Positions 11,958 through 22,669 of a stretch of DNA of 64,000 nucleotides are shown piece by piece. This DNA is from Watersipora subatra (taxonomy: Eukaryota > Bryozoa > Gymnolaemata > Cheilostomatida > Watersiporidae). Under the pieces are notes generated by a model. That model did no database searches, was not told the origin of the DNA, and was given only the letters and a program-made list of their open reading frames with translations. The translations under genes were made by a program, and so were the position numbers. The DNA is taken from assembly GCF_963576615.1 (NCBI RefSeq), contig NC_088716.1, forward strand, positions 60,668,228 to 60,732,227, read 5' to 3'. Within the stretch, counting starts at the first letter, position 1, and the number at the start of each line of letters is the position of its first letter.

Positions 11958-14895
11958 CTAAACTCCCTTCTGCAGTAGCCTGTCAACTATGTCAGGTGAT
12001 TGCTGAGCCAAATACTCAGCAAACTTTGGATCAGCTTTCATGTTATCCATGAATTCTTCAAGCCAGGCATTTTTAAATTCAGCTAGCGGGTAGATGGGAG
12101 AGATGAATGTCCAAAGAGTGAACAACTCGATGTCTGATACAGTTACCTGCAACAAAAAATGTAAAATAAAACCATAAAACCGATTAATAACATTATAAAA
12201 TTTAAAAAACAAATGATCAGCAGCAAGTTGAAAAAAACACTGACTCAACATTCGCAACACTATTAGACTACCAAGTTTTAAAATGTGTTTGTTCAGCTCC
12301 CTCAATAATTCCTGTTTTTCACCTTTGCATTTTTCTTTCTTTTTTCGAACGTAACGAAAAACATCATTTTTCTGATGAACATTAACAAAAAGTTATACAT
12401 ACAACATGTTCGTCTATAGCACTAGCTGAGAAGAAATGCTGGCACTCAAATTATGAATACATCTAAGTGGTTTGCTGATTAATCTATGAGATAGGTATTT
12501 TGTTGCATTTTCAGAATAGAGAGCGTTAGGGCAGCTGAAATCACACGTACTCCTACTACACACTGCAGCTACTTATCGTTACACGCAAAGGTAATAATTA
12601 GCTTGAAAATAAATCTCATCCACAAAATATCTCATCCACAAAATATCCCATCATGGACACTAGTGTAAGGCTAGTTTTTGGGCACATAAATACTGCCTCG
12701 TTATAGCTGGTTAATCACAATCTGATGAAACTATTATTGACAAGAACTGATCTGTCCATGCAGCTACATTAGCAGTAGTCTTTCAGAGGTGCTAGCTAGT
12801 AGAACTATAACAGAGGCAAAAAAATGGAATCCTTGCTTTTACAGCTTACCTTGTCACCGAATATAAACTTGTTTCCATTTTTGCAAAAGGTTTCTACAAA
12901 TGATTGGGTTTGTATTAGTTTCTCCCGAACAGTCTTCTTCTTTTCCTCGATATCATTTGGAGAAGGTCGAAGCTGAAAAGCAAAGATTCGAAGAGAGCGA
13001 ACTAGGATATGCTACTGTAGAAGCTTCGGACAGAGACAATACCAAAAGATGTAAACTTCTTCATTTCTATTATGCTTATAGCTAAAGTTGATAAGCTTAC
13101 ACAGACATACAACATACTCACTTTGTACAACTCAGAAAGGAGAATGTGCTCCAGGAGATGATTTCCTAAGTCTGTGATAGTCAGAGATATAGAGTTGCTT
13201 TGGGCTTTTTCATATTCATCTTCAGGTAAAAAACCTACAGACAAGATTAACTACTTGCCAAATGTTGAATATGGAAAACTGAGTCGTTGAGACAAGGTCT
13301 ACTGGCTACATTATTATGGACCACAGACTATTTACTGTTCCACAAATAGTTCGTTATGACCATCTGTATTTCTCTATGATAATATTCCCAATTAATTTTC
13401 CTATTTACTGAATACCAGCCTTTAGCTTGGGGCGATCAAGTATTTCAATGTGGTAATTGGTAGCTCTTACATGCAAACCAAATGATAATACAGTCATACT
13501 AATAGTATACAGTTGTAGTTCCATGAAAGTAGACTGACAACTCCACAAAATAACGCCTAAACGTTTTGTCTGATTTTTACCGAATGTTTTGCCTGTCTCC
13601 ATAAAACATTCATGAGCAGTCCTTTTAGGGAATAGCGAAAACCCGACCAAAAAAAAATTTCTTACCCAGCTTGTTGGCAAGGTAATAGTTAATTGCTGAG
13701 GTCTGACTGAGAGCTCCTTTAGATGTCTCTAGTATAGGAAGAAATCCAAGTGGTGTTTCTGCAAAAAAGCATCTGATACCTTGAATAATAATTAATATGA
13801 CCAGCAAGGAATAAAAACTGGTGCTCTAAATAGATTTTTAAGTAATATACAAACCAAATTTACCTACATACCAGACAATGGACGTGCTGACCTAGGTATA
13901 AAACCTGATGATAACCATGCTAGTGTGTTACTACTACCTGTAGTGCCTGTACTGATGAAGGGCAGCTACGTATGTTGATAAACGTACAGATAAATATAGC
14001 ACAGATAGACATGTGCTGATATATCTATCAAATGTGCTGATGCAGATATCTGATAGAAATATTAAGAAGAATAGAATAGTTGTAGCTGGACAACGCTGAT
14101 GCAACATCATGGCGTATTGTCATTAAAAGCCTAGCGCTTATTAACTAGCCTACTGGAATTTTCCATTGGCAATGTGCCAGGCTAATAGCAAGTGATGGAC
14201 AACTCTCCCTAGTTCTCATTGTCTTTAAGTTGAATTTTGCTACTATTTTCGATTGGCAATGGCCAGGCTAATAGCAAGTGGTAAGCAACTCTCATCACTT
14301 CTTATATTTATAAGCTGTTTTTAATACCCGGGCAACGCCGGGAGGCACAGCTAGTAGTATATACAGGTAACTAAATATTTAAACACGCTAAAACTAATAA
14401 TGAAAGCATCTATGCATTCTTTCTCTCTATGCTATGCAGGCATGTAGAACAAATGCAATTTATATACATTGAAAAGAACAAAGTAACAGGAATAGCAACA
14501 GAAATAATATAGTCAAATTAAAGATTATCTTCAAGTTAGAAGAGTCATAATCAGTTATTTTTAGTAACAGACCTGCTGCAAGTGTCTGGCAACGTTACAA
14601 ATGGCGATATTGTATCTAATAATTTGAATTACAAGTAACTGCAGAGAGAAATCATTCAAGCCAACACGGAACATTCATGCGAATGCTAAAACCCTTAGAA
14701 TTGTGAGTAAACAACAAGAACTGACCAAGACGAGTAATAACAACATACATACATACGAGTCTTCAACTTTCCCCAGTCTTGGAAAAGAATTCGTACATCT
14801 TCGAACTTTTGACCAGCCATGAAAAACATAGCTCTGGCTGGTTCAGCTCTCGCTTTCAGGTCAAAATAGATCAGCTTGTAAGTCTCTTCCGCCAT
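11958..14895 (-). CDS. sigma-class glutathione S-transferase (five coding exons)
   Basis: This gene encodes a cytosolic enzyme that conjugates glutathione to electrophiles; the sigma class also includes prostaglandin D synthases and cephalopod S-crystallins. Exons in order are 14895-14757, 13758-13666, 13234-13122, 12972-12850 and 12146-11958. All junctions are GT-AG and the phases agree, giving 218 residues, the usual family length. The N-terminal thioredoxin-like domain starts MAEETYKLIYFDLKARAEPA, with Tyr10 in the position of the catalytic Tyr. The joined second exon supplies TPLGFLPILE (cis-Pro loop) and LSQTSAINYYLA (glutathione gamma-glutamyl site). Exons 3-5 make the all-helical C-terminal domain, ending LLQKGV and a TAG at 11958. 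The ATG at 14895 was chosen because MAEETYKL is the normal family start; an upstream in-frame ATG at 14955 would add 20 unlikely residues. Nothing is truncated. An internal short frame on the opposite strand at 12900-13085 is only the shadow of exon 4. Confidence 0.9.
14159..14355 (+). mobile_element. Helitron-like 3' end with internal direct repeats
   Basis: A GC-rich hairpin, CCCGG-GCAACG-CCGGG (14327-14342), lies 9 nt before a CTAGT at 14351-14355. A short 3' hairpin followed by CTRR is the terminal signature of Helitrons. Upstream, a block of about 50 bp containing TTGGCAATG and CCAGGCTAATAGCAAGTG occurs twice (14159-14213 and 14244-14295). The 5' TC end was not located. The element lies in intron 1 of the GST gene. 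Confidence 0.5.
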
Positions 14896-15007
14896 TTTGT
14901 TTGCTGATTTATGACTAAAACAAATGATGTTAGTTGTGTGAGGATCAATGAACAATTACTGATGTGTACCAAGTAGTTTTCACAAAATATTTATCTTGAA
15001 CGCTTAT

Positions 15008-16523
15008 CAAAACAGTAACTGTTATATTATGTTGTATGCTAAACAGTAACTGTTATATTCTGTTGTATGCTAAACAGTAACTGTTACATTCTGTTGCATA
15101 CTAAACAATAACTGTTATATTCTGTTGTATACCAAAACAGTAACTGTTATATTCTGTTGTATGCTAAAACAGTAACTGTTATATTCTGTTGTATGCTAAA
15201 CAATAACTGTTATATTCTGTTGTACGCTAAAACAGTAACTGTTACATTCTGTTGCATACTAAACAATAACTGTTATATTCTGTTGTATACCAAAACAGTA
15301 ACTGTTATATTCTGTTGTATGCTAAAACAGTAACTGTTATATTCTGTTGTATGCTAAAACTGTAACTGTTATATTCTGTTGTATACCAAAACTGTTACAG
15401 TAACTGTTATATTCTGTTGTATGCTAAAACAGTAACTGTTACATTCTGTTGCATACTAAACATTAACTGTTATATTCTGTTGTATGCTAAACAATAACTG
15501 TTATATTCTGTTGTATGCTAAAACTGTCTCTGTTATATTCTGTTGTATGCTAAACAATAACTGTTATATTCTGTTGTATACCAAAACAGTAACTGTTATA
15601 TTCTGTTGTATGCTAAAACAGTAACTGTTATATTCTGTTGTATGCTAAAACTGTAACTGTTATATTCTGTTGTATACCAAAACTGTTACAGTAACTGTTA
15701 TATTCTGTTGTATGCTAAAACAGTAACTGTTATATTCTGTTGTATGCTAAACAATAACTGTTATATTCTGTTGTATGCTAAAACAGTAACTGTTACATTC
15801 TGTTGCATACTAAACAATAACTGTTATATTCTGTTGTATGCTAAACAATAACTGTTATATTCTGTCGTATGCTAAAACTGTCTCTGTTATATTCTGTTGT
15901 ATGCTAAACAATAACTGTTATATTCTGTTGTATACCAAAACAGTAACTGTTATATTCTGTTGTATGCTAAAACAGTAACTGTTATATTCTGTTGTATGCT
16001 AAACAATAACTGTTATATTCTGTTGTATACCAAAACAGTAACTGTTATATTCTATTGTATGCTAAACAACACCTTTTATATTCTGTTGTATGCTCAAACA
16101 GTAACTGTTACATTCTGTTGTATGCTAAAACAGTAACTGTTATATTCTGTTGTATGCTAAAACAATAACTGCTATATTGTGTTGTATGCTAAACAATAAC
16201 TGTTATATTCTGTTGTATGCTAAAACAGTAACTGTTACATTCTGTGGTATGCTAAAACAGTAACTGTTATATTCTGTTGTATGCTAAAACAGTAACTGTT
16301 ATATTCTATTGTATGCTAAACAACAACTTTTATATTCTGTTGTATGCTCAAACAGTAACTGTTACATTCTGTTGTATGCTAAAACAGTAACTGTTATATT
16401 CTATTGTATGCTAAAACTGTAACTGTTATATTCTGTTGTATGCTAAATCTATAGCTGTTATATTCTGTTGTATACAGAACAAAATTGTTATATTCCGTTG
16501 TATGCTAAAACAGTAACTGTTAT
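15008..16523 (+). repeat. 31/32-bp minisatellite with a palindromic core, array 1
   Basis: About 48 copies of a unit made of TGTTATATTCTGTTGTATGC followed by TAAAACAGTAAC (32 bp; 31 bp when one A is lost). Each unit junction makes the 13-nt inverted repeat AACAGT-A-ACTGTT, so the single strand can form a hairpin every 32 nt. The same unit occurs at 19018-19063, 33455-33530 and 46819-48125. The array is broken at its right end by the hAT-like element at 16524-19009 and resumes beyond it. Confidence 0.95.
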
Positions 16524-19009
16524 CAGGGCTGCCTCTGCCAATATCTTGAGTAGCCCCCATAGGCGACTTGTAAGGGCTGTAGGCCCGAGCGGCCGTCAGG
16601 ATGGGTTCGGGAAGGGTGCAACGCCCTCCCGAATAGTGAAAAGATTTTACAGAACACACACAAGAAACCCTACTTGAGAGCAGTTTTAATTGTATTATTG
16701 CAACTTTTACAAGCAAGCATAATACTAAAAAGATTTCTCAAAAGATCAAATCATGAAGATTGCTGTATATCACCTTCTGTACGAATTATTGAATACATGT
16801 CATGTGGTATGCAAACTTGTGCCAGGAGTAAGAAAAAAATATTACGATTATTGATTAAGATTTGATAATAAACTCTAAACAGCAAATCTATAAATAAAAG
16901 ACAAGATTATTTAAAATTGAATATTAGAAGGTTTGTGATTCTGCTGAGAAGAAATAATAGTAGAACAATGAAACTAACTTAAAGCACATAAATTACATAA
17001 TTTTTTAATTGTATATTTCAATACATCAGAGTCTTGGCTTTCAATTGAGCTATTGTTTGCCATGGTGAGACAAACATTGGTTGGTGTTTATAGGATTTCC
17101 CCAGAGCTCTACCGCGAAAAAATTTACTGGCCTAGTCTCGAAAATTGTGACATCACAATCCTCATATTCGTTGTTGTGTGCTCTTACCGTTTATTTATCA
17201 ACTACGATAATGACGCTAGTGGCAGGCGAAGGTAGGACAACTCCAGAGAATGAATGAAGATGACAAAGGAATCAATGTCATTAGTTCTCCATGTACATAT
17301 TATTTCTATGATAAGTACCTCAGACTCCAAGAACCATACTATATTTTTCCGATGATATTATGCACTATCTCTTTATTTTTAATGTGATGTTGAGGGTGAT
17401 GACTGTGACTAATTAATTTCAAGCATTGCGTGATCTCACGAAAGTGCGATTGACATTTAGTTCTAGGGCCACGCAACTGCAGGTCATAATTTAATTGATG
17501 TGATTTCAATACCTTTATCAACGACAGTACATTTATTGAAGCATAATTAATTAACCCAGAACATGTGTTTGTATAGGTCGGGCGTTAGCACGATCGCGGG
17601 CATTGTTGATTATCTAGAATCTTAGTTTATTATTAGCGCTCTCTGGGTTTAACAGCACAGATTGTTACAGAAAAACGCAGCCTCAATAGCAGCGAAAGGG
17701 ATCGACGACCTAAGGCTAAATGAGAATTATGACGTCACATTTTGAGTACCTGAACCAAGTGTATTTTTTTGCAGGACGTACTTTTGACACCCCGTTTTTT
17801 ATAGTTCTATTATTCTTTGTGTATTAAATATAGGCTCATTCAAAAGCCAAGATTCTGATGTATTGAAATATATAATAAAAAAATTATGTAATTTATGTGC
17901 TTTAAGCTATCTAGGTCTATAATAAGAGCACCAGTAACTGAGTGACTCAAAGTTCAATGTGATATCAGAGTTCTTTCCTAAAGATTACTTAAATTTGAAG
18001 ATGGTACATTTTGAATATAACAAAGTTAGAGATTCCTCCCACGCCTTAGGTGATCAGGTGTGGTGCTGATGGTACAACCCTTACTCATGGATAAACAGGT
18101 TCAACGAGTGAGCATAAGATAAAAACTATACAATAAATATTTCCATGCAAATATAGATAATAACATAGCTCACTGAACAAACAAATCATAGACATAAAAT
18201 ACGTGACTAGAGCTTGTCAAGCAGATATTAAAAAATAAAAACACAAAATTACGAAGTTTAAATCAACTGTTACATGTATGCAGCCTCAGAAAATCCTGAG
18301 TTGATTTCTTTGCAATGAAATAGATGTTTTTACGTAAAGATAGTGTGAAAAAAATTAGCAAGCATACTCGATATATGAGCAATGAGAAGAAAGTTCGCGG
18401 CAACTTTCTTTTTTTCTTGAATGTTTCAAGATAGTTCTAAACACGTCTGCTTAGCGCAGCGTCGATATAACAATAATAATAAAGATAACATTTCAAATAT
18501 CATTTGAAAATTGTAATCAGTCCAGCGACTATCGTCAGAATATTTCGTAAAACAGCAATAAGGCTAGTAAAGCCAACCAAGAATTACTCTACATGACCCC
18601 GTAAGTAATTGGCTTCAAATAACTATCAAAATATTTATCGTAAGTGGAAGTAAATGTTTTGAAGACAAGAATTTATGGTAGTCGTCAGAATCAAAACTCT
18701 TCGTCTGTTCAACAGCGTTTAGCATATTTAAACTTAATCGTTATCGTTAAATATGTGAATCCAGAACAGACAAAACCGAAACGTCTGTTTTCCGTTCTCT
18801 TCTCAGCAGTAAAAAATGGTGCCCAAATGGATTCGCTAAGTTTGCAACCACTAGTAAAATCCTGAAAACGGGCTCTGCACGATACGTTCGCACTTTCCGT
18901 CCAAACATTGTCGATACTAAACAGCAAGAAAATCACCGTTTGGCCGATCTGGGTGATGATATTTTGCCTCCGCACAGCAAAGGCTGCCTCATAGAACAAT
19001 ACGGCCCTG
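16524..19009. mobile_element. hAT-like non-autonomous element inserted in the minisatellite
   Basis: Both ends carry the inverted terminal CAGGGC (16524-16529 and 19004-19009), a common hAT tip. They are flanked by an exact 8-bp duplication of minisatellite sequence, ACTGTTAT, at 16516-16523 and 19010-19017. Beyond the second copy the array continues in register. The left end has a GC-rich block (16525-16640). No transposase could be read inside, so the element looks non-autonomous; a further inverted-repeat element is nested in it at 16978-17906. Confidence 0.8.
16978..17906. mobile_element. inverted-repeat element (MITE-like), about 930 bp
   Basis: Arms of about 70 bp are inverted copies of each other: the left begins CTTAAAGCACATAAATTACA and the right ends with its near-perfect complement at 17906. 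The arms share ATACATCAGA and TTGGCTTT words at their inner edges. No transposase is visible inside and the target duplication is ambiguous. It is nested inside the hAT-like element. Confidence 0.7.
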
Positions 19010-19119
19010 ACTGTTATATTCTGTTGTATGCCAAAACAGTAACTGTTATAGTCTGTTGTATGCATAGATATAGTAAACCTTAGATATGCGAATAATCAAA
19101 ACAAGTGAGGCCTATAATT
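19010..19119 (+). repeat. minisatellite remainder and conserved flank of the host repeat
   Basis: The minisatellite resumes for about 1.5 units (to about 19063). It then meets a flank reading CATAGATATAGTAAACC ... AAGTGAGGCCTATAATT. The reverse complement of this flank occurs at 33385-33453, again joined to the minisatellite, so flank and array form one dispersed repeat. The flank is split by the element at 19120-22424 and continues at about 22434-22485. Confidence 0.75.
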
Positions 19120-19439
19120 GAATTATGGACGGTTGGGCGACAGTCAAGAGGGCGACAGACACTTAGGCGACACTTTTGGTTCAAAAGGCGACAACTTCAG
19201 ACGGAAGGGCGACACAGCGGACAAACAGGCGACAATTCTGGACATTGAGGCGACAATTCTGAGGGCAGGATTAATTCAAAATATTAGGTCCTGCTATGGC
19301 CTGTTATGTTGTTGTGAATTAGTAGTAAACAATAACAAGACACCAACTTTATTGATGCCCAGATCGGAAATCTTGCATTAGCATACTTTTTACGCATTGC
19401 TCCACCTTATTTCCTTGGCATCTATTACCTGCTTATATC

Positions 19440-20252
19440 AATGATATACAGCCCAAAAGGATAGCCGACGGCTATCATATGGGCGGGGTTTAATTATGGA
19501 GCTCTATTAGGATTGTGCTAGCCTGGGTTTCAAAGCAAACACAACTCTCGCGGGGCGGTCGCGTTGCCTTGTTAAGTTTTAGAAAACACGAATCGCTGTT
19601 ATCGTTTCATTAGCTTATTCAGCCATTAGACCCCGCGGGTCACAATAGCAAACATTGAATTTCTGCAATGTAGGGGTAATACCTAACCAAAATAATGTAT
19701 CTAATCAAAATAAAACATTTCAAATTACCTACTTTTAGTAATTTTAAAATTAGTAAAGATCGTAGTATATGCCTAAAGTTGAATATAATTACCCGAACAA
19801 TGGCATTTTTTTTCTAGTTTTTGATTAATATTTTGCCACTCGTAATATAAAATGACAAAGTCTTTCATCGGTTTCACATTGTTTTACCTTGCCAATAAGA
19901 TGGGACAGCAGGCAAAGCTGTGCAGTGTAGTTTTCATACTCAAAATCTAATGCAAAACCGAATTTGAGCTATTTTACGATTGTGACTATTAATATCACGA
20001 ATGCTTGTGAATGGCAACTGACTGATCATAACGGTGACAATATTGGGATACTATATTTATTTGACAAAAAAATGAATTCAACAGATAAGTAAAACAACCG
20101 CTATAGTTCATAATATTCGTAAATTTACGAGGTGCTTTATTCAGCATATTTGTTTGTTCGGGTGCCGTGTTCGGGTTAATCCCAACAGAGCTTCATCATT
20201 AAACCCCGCCCATATGAGCGCCGTCGGCTATCCTTTGGGGCTGTATATCATT
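19440..20252. mobile_element. nested DNA transposon, about 813 bp, 9-bp target duplication
   Basis: Inverted ends of about 50 bp start AATGATATACAGCCC and include AAGGATAGCCGACGGC and CCCGCCCATAT words. The flanking duplication is GCTTATATC (19431-19439 and 20253-20261). There is no coding capacity. It is inserted inside the element at 19120-22424, so it is younger. A 9-bp duplication would fit Mutator-like or Merlin-like elements. Confidence 0.8.
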
Positions 20253-20261
20253 GCTTATATC

Positions 20262-22286
20262 CTCATTAATCTGATTACATTATTCTTTTACACACAATAG
20301 AATTTCATATTGTATTAATGAATGTACCAAATATTTATTTAATTGAGATAGTTAATATTTAAAAAAACTGCTGAGATTAATCTGTCTTTAATCGCCCAAC
20401 TATTCTTCTGTTCATCCTTTTCCACAAATTTAACTTTAGAGTCTGTCAACACGCTCAGAAGTCATTTAGCCAGTCACTATTTTCTTTTTCACTTCTTTCC
20501 TTGAATGCTTGGAAAAACTGGCAAGTTGCTTATCAGTGTGGCCAGTGTGGCAAGAGTCTGAGATTCCTTACCGCTTAATTTATGACATCATAGAGGTACC
20601 AACTTTTTCAACCCCTTTGAAGCGATGCATTCTTGAGTCACTAGCATACCGCTGTTGATGAGTCATTATACTACCTTTGGCTCATGTATCATGTATTAGG
20701 ACCCTCAGTCGTAGATCTCAAATTAATGTATATTCTTGTTCTGATTGCAGTATGAAAATAAATACATACATATGAGTTTAGCTTTGTACATTTTAATAAA
20801 TTTGCTTTCTGGTATATTTATACAAATAGTAAAGCGGATTTTTATCATAATTTATATAACTTTCAAAAATACGTATATCAATAGTTTGCAGCATTAATTT
20901 TTTTACAATGACTTTATACTGATTGATACTATGTAGATAAACCCATCTAGCGATAGAACTTCTCTTTCCTATCTAGAATGACGAGATCAGGTTCACGGTT
21001 ATAAATTGGCAACTGAATATTACTTTCTACTAATTCTAAAACTTACATGAAAAGATAATTTGAATTACAGGAGTATAATTGTACACAGTGACTCGCAGGT
21101 ACTCGAATGCACTTGCACTTCCAATCATACACAAAATTAATTGCAGGAAATTCCCTACACCACTATTTAATAAAGTTGTTATTAAAGTTCAAGCCAATGG
21201 CTGTCTATGTAATATCTTCCCATCTTTTCTGAAGTCTGTCCTTTGTTAAAATAGTCGCATATAAAAAAGATTCATAGTGCGTGTTAAAATGCAAAATATA
21301 GTATATGATGTGGTACATGGCAGCATTAACCTGCAACTGAGTATATATCACAAAGGTCTTTGAGGTGTTGATCACTCCTCATTGTCTCAAACTACAGGTT
21401 GTGTGTGCCATCGGGGTCTGTGACAAGGGTAATTCGGTCAAATAGCTCAAGTGACTCTAGGGTAACATGGCATCAGGACCAGTTGATTTTTATGCTTTGG
21501 AATGGATCATTTTTCCATAAGCTTTCTGTGATGCTGTTTAGTCTTCTTGCAACAAGCTGCAGAAGTTAGTAAAATATGGATATATCTTAGACACCTATGT
21601 CAGAAAAAGCCTTCACTCTTCATACTCAAATAAAATCTCAACAAACATAGATCAGTGAGAACCGCAATTTAGCCTATTGAGTCTGCATTATAATGACATT
21701 GAATTATTATCATAATTGCAAAGAAACAAGGATAAGGAAATCATTATTTCCACAAGTGAATGAGAAATTACAATAATTGGGAATTGTCTTTTCATCTCAC
21801 ACAAAGAGCAAACTCTTCTCCCAGCTACTGTGAATTTTGACGATCGAAACCATAAAACTATTTCTTCTCGAGGTAAGATAACTCTAAAGTTTCAACAATC
21901 AGAGAAGGGATAACTCTAAAGTTTCAATAATCAGAGACAAGATTGTCGACAATTCAGCTGAGAACGTGACTTTTCGAACAGTTTTGAACAAACATGCTGA
22001 TACAAAAACAAGTTTTGGTGTTTTAATTGAATAAGCTAGATGCATTTTTAGAAAAAAACCTTAATATTTTGTTAATTGTCTGGGCTAGCATAATCAGAGA
22101 AATCCCAATCCCACCAATGGCGTTTAAAAATACATGTTGCAATTTCGATTTATAAAATGGTCTGTAAAAAACAATAACACTTTCAAGGCTACGTTTCAAA
22201 AATATACGTAAGCATAGCACACAACGACAGCATCTCATAGTTTGTCAGTACATTCATTACCTTGCCTTCAACCAAACAGCAAACCA
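20262..22286. other. interior of the GGCGACA element, no gene recognised
   Basis: This AT-rich interior has no transposase motif that I can identify. A minus-strand stretch near 21386-21450 reads ESLELFDRITLVTDPDGTHN before a stop; it could be a decayed coding remnant but is too short to name. Confidence 0.35.
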
Positions 22287-22489
22287 ATTTGTCGCCTTTT
22301 AGTCTAGAATTGTCGCCGGTTTGTCTGCCGTGTTGCCTTTCCGTCTGAAGTTGTCGCCTTTCAAACCGAAAGTGTCGCCTAAGTGTCTGTCGCCCTAATG
22401 ACTGTCGCCCAAAAGTCCAGTTACCCTATAATTAGCATGACGCAACGTCATGGTGATGTGCAACGTGAATCTGCTGATCTATTAACTCC

Positions 22490-22669
22490 TGAAGTGAAAT
22501 TATATAGATGAAGACCGTTTGATCTAAACTATCAATTAATATCATTTGCTTATTTTTTTTATTGTAATAGTATAGCCGTAAGTACCTTTTATAATTGTTT
22601 TTAATCTGGCGATGGCAATTTATTTACGCATTACTCTCATATTTAACGCATGATATCCTCTCGTATTAA
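22490..22669 (+). repeat. 5' LTR, first part
   Basis: It is nearly identical to 30287-30465 of the 3' LTR. It stops at TTAA (22666-22669), where the TTAA-type element enters, and resumes at 24656. Confidence 0.9.

Larger units (their letters stand above)
19120..22424. mobile_element. DNA transposon with GGCGACA subterminal arrays, 8-9 bp target duplication
   Basis: Inverted ends of about 145 bp each carry seven copies (one mutated on the right) of GGCGACA spaced about 13-25 bp apart: left 19134-19262, right about 22287-22412 as the complement. Such arrays are typical transposase-binding sites. CCTATAATT lies on both sides (19111-19119 and 22425-22433), an 8-9 bp target duplication. The related repeat at 33385-33453 has this site intact, which confirms an insertion. 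No transposase was recognised, and one internal open frame at 22023-22238 (minus) has no motif. The family could be MULE, hAT, P or Merlin-like; I cannot decide. Confidence 0.8.

Noticed and set aside
15008-16523. Regular short repeats that could suggest a CRISPR array
   Set aside because: Units abut with no unique spacers, and the context is a eukaryotic intron-bearing genome.
18709-19065. 118-codon minus-strand frame
   Set aside because: It crosses the boundary between the hAT-like element and the minisatellite, so it is a chance fusion.
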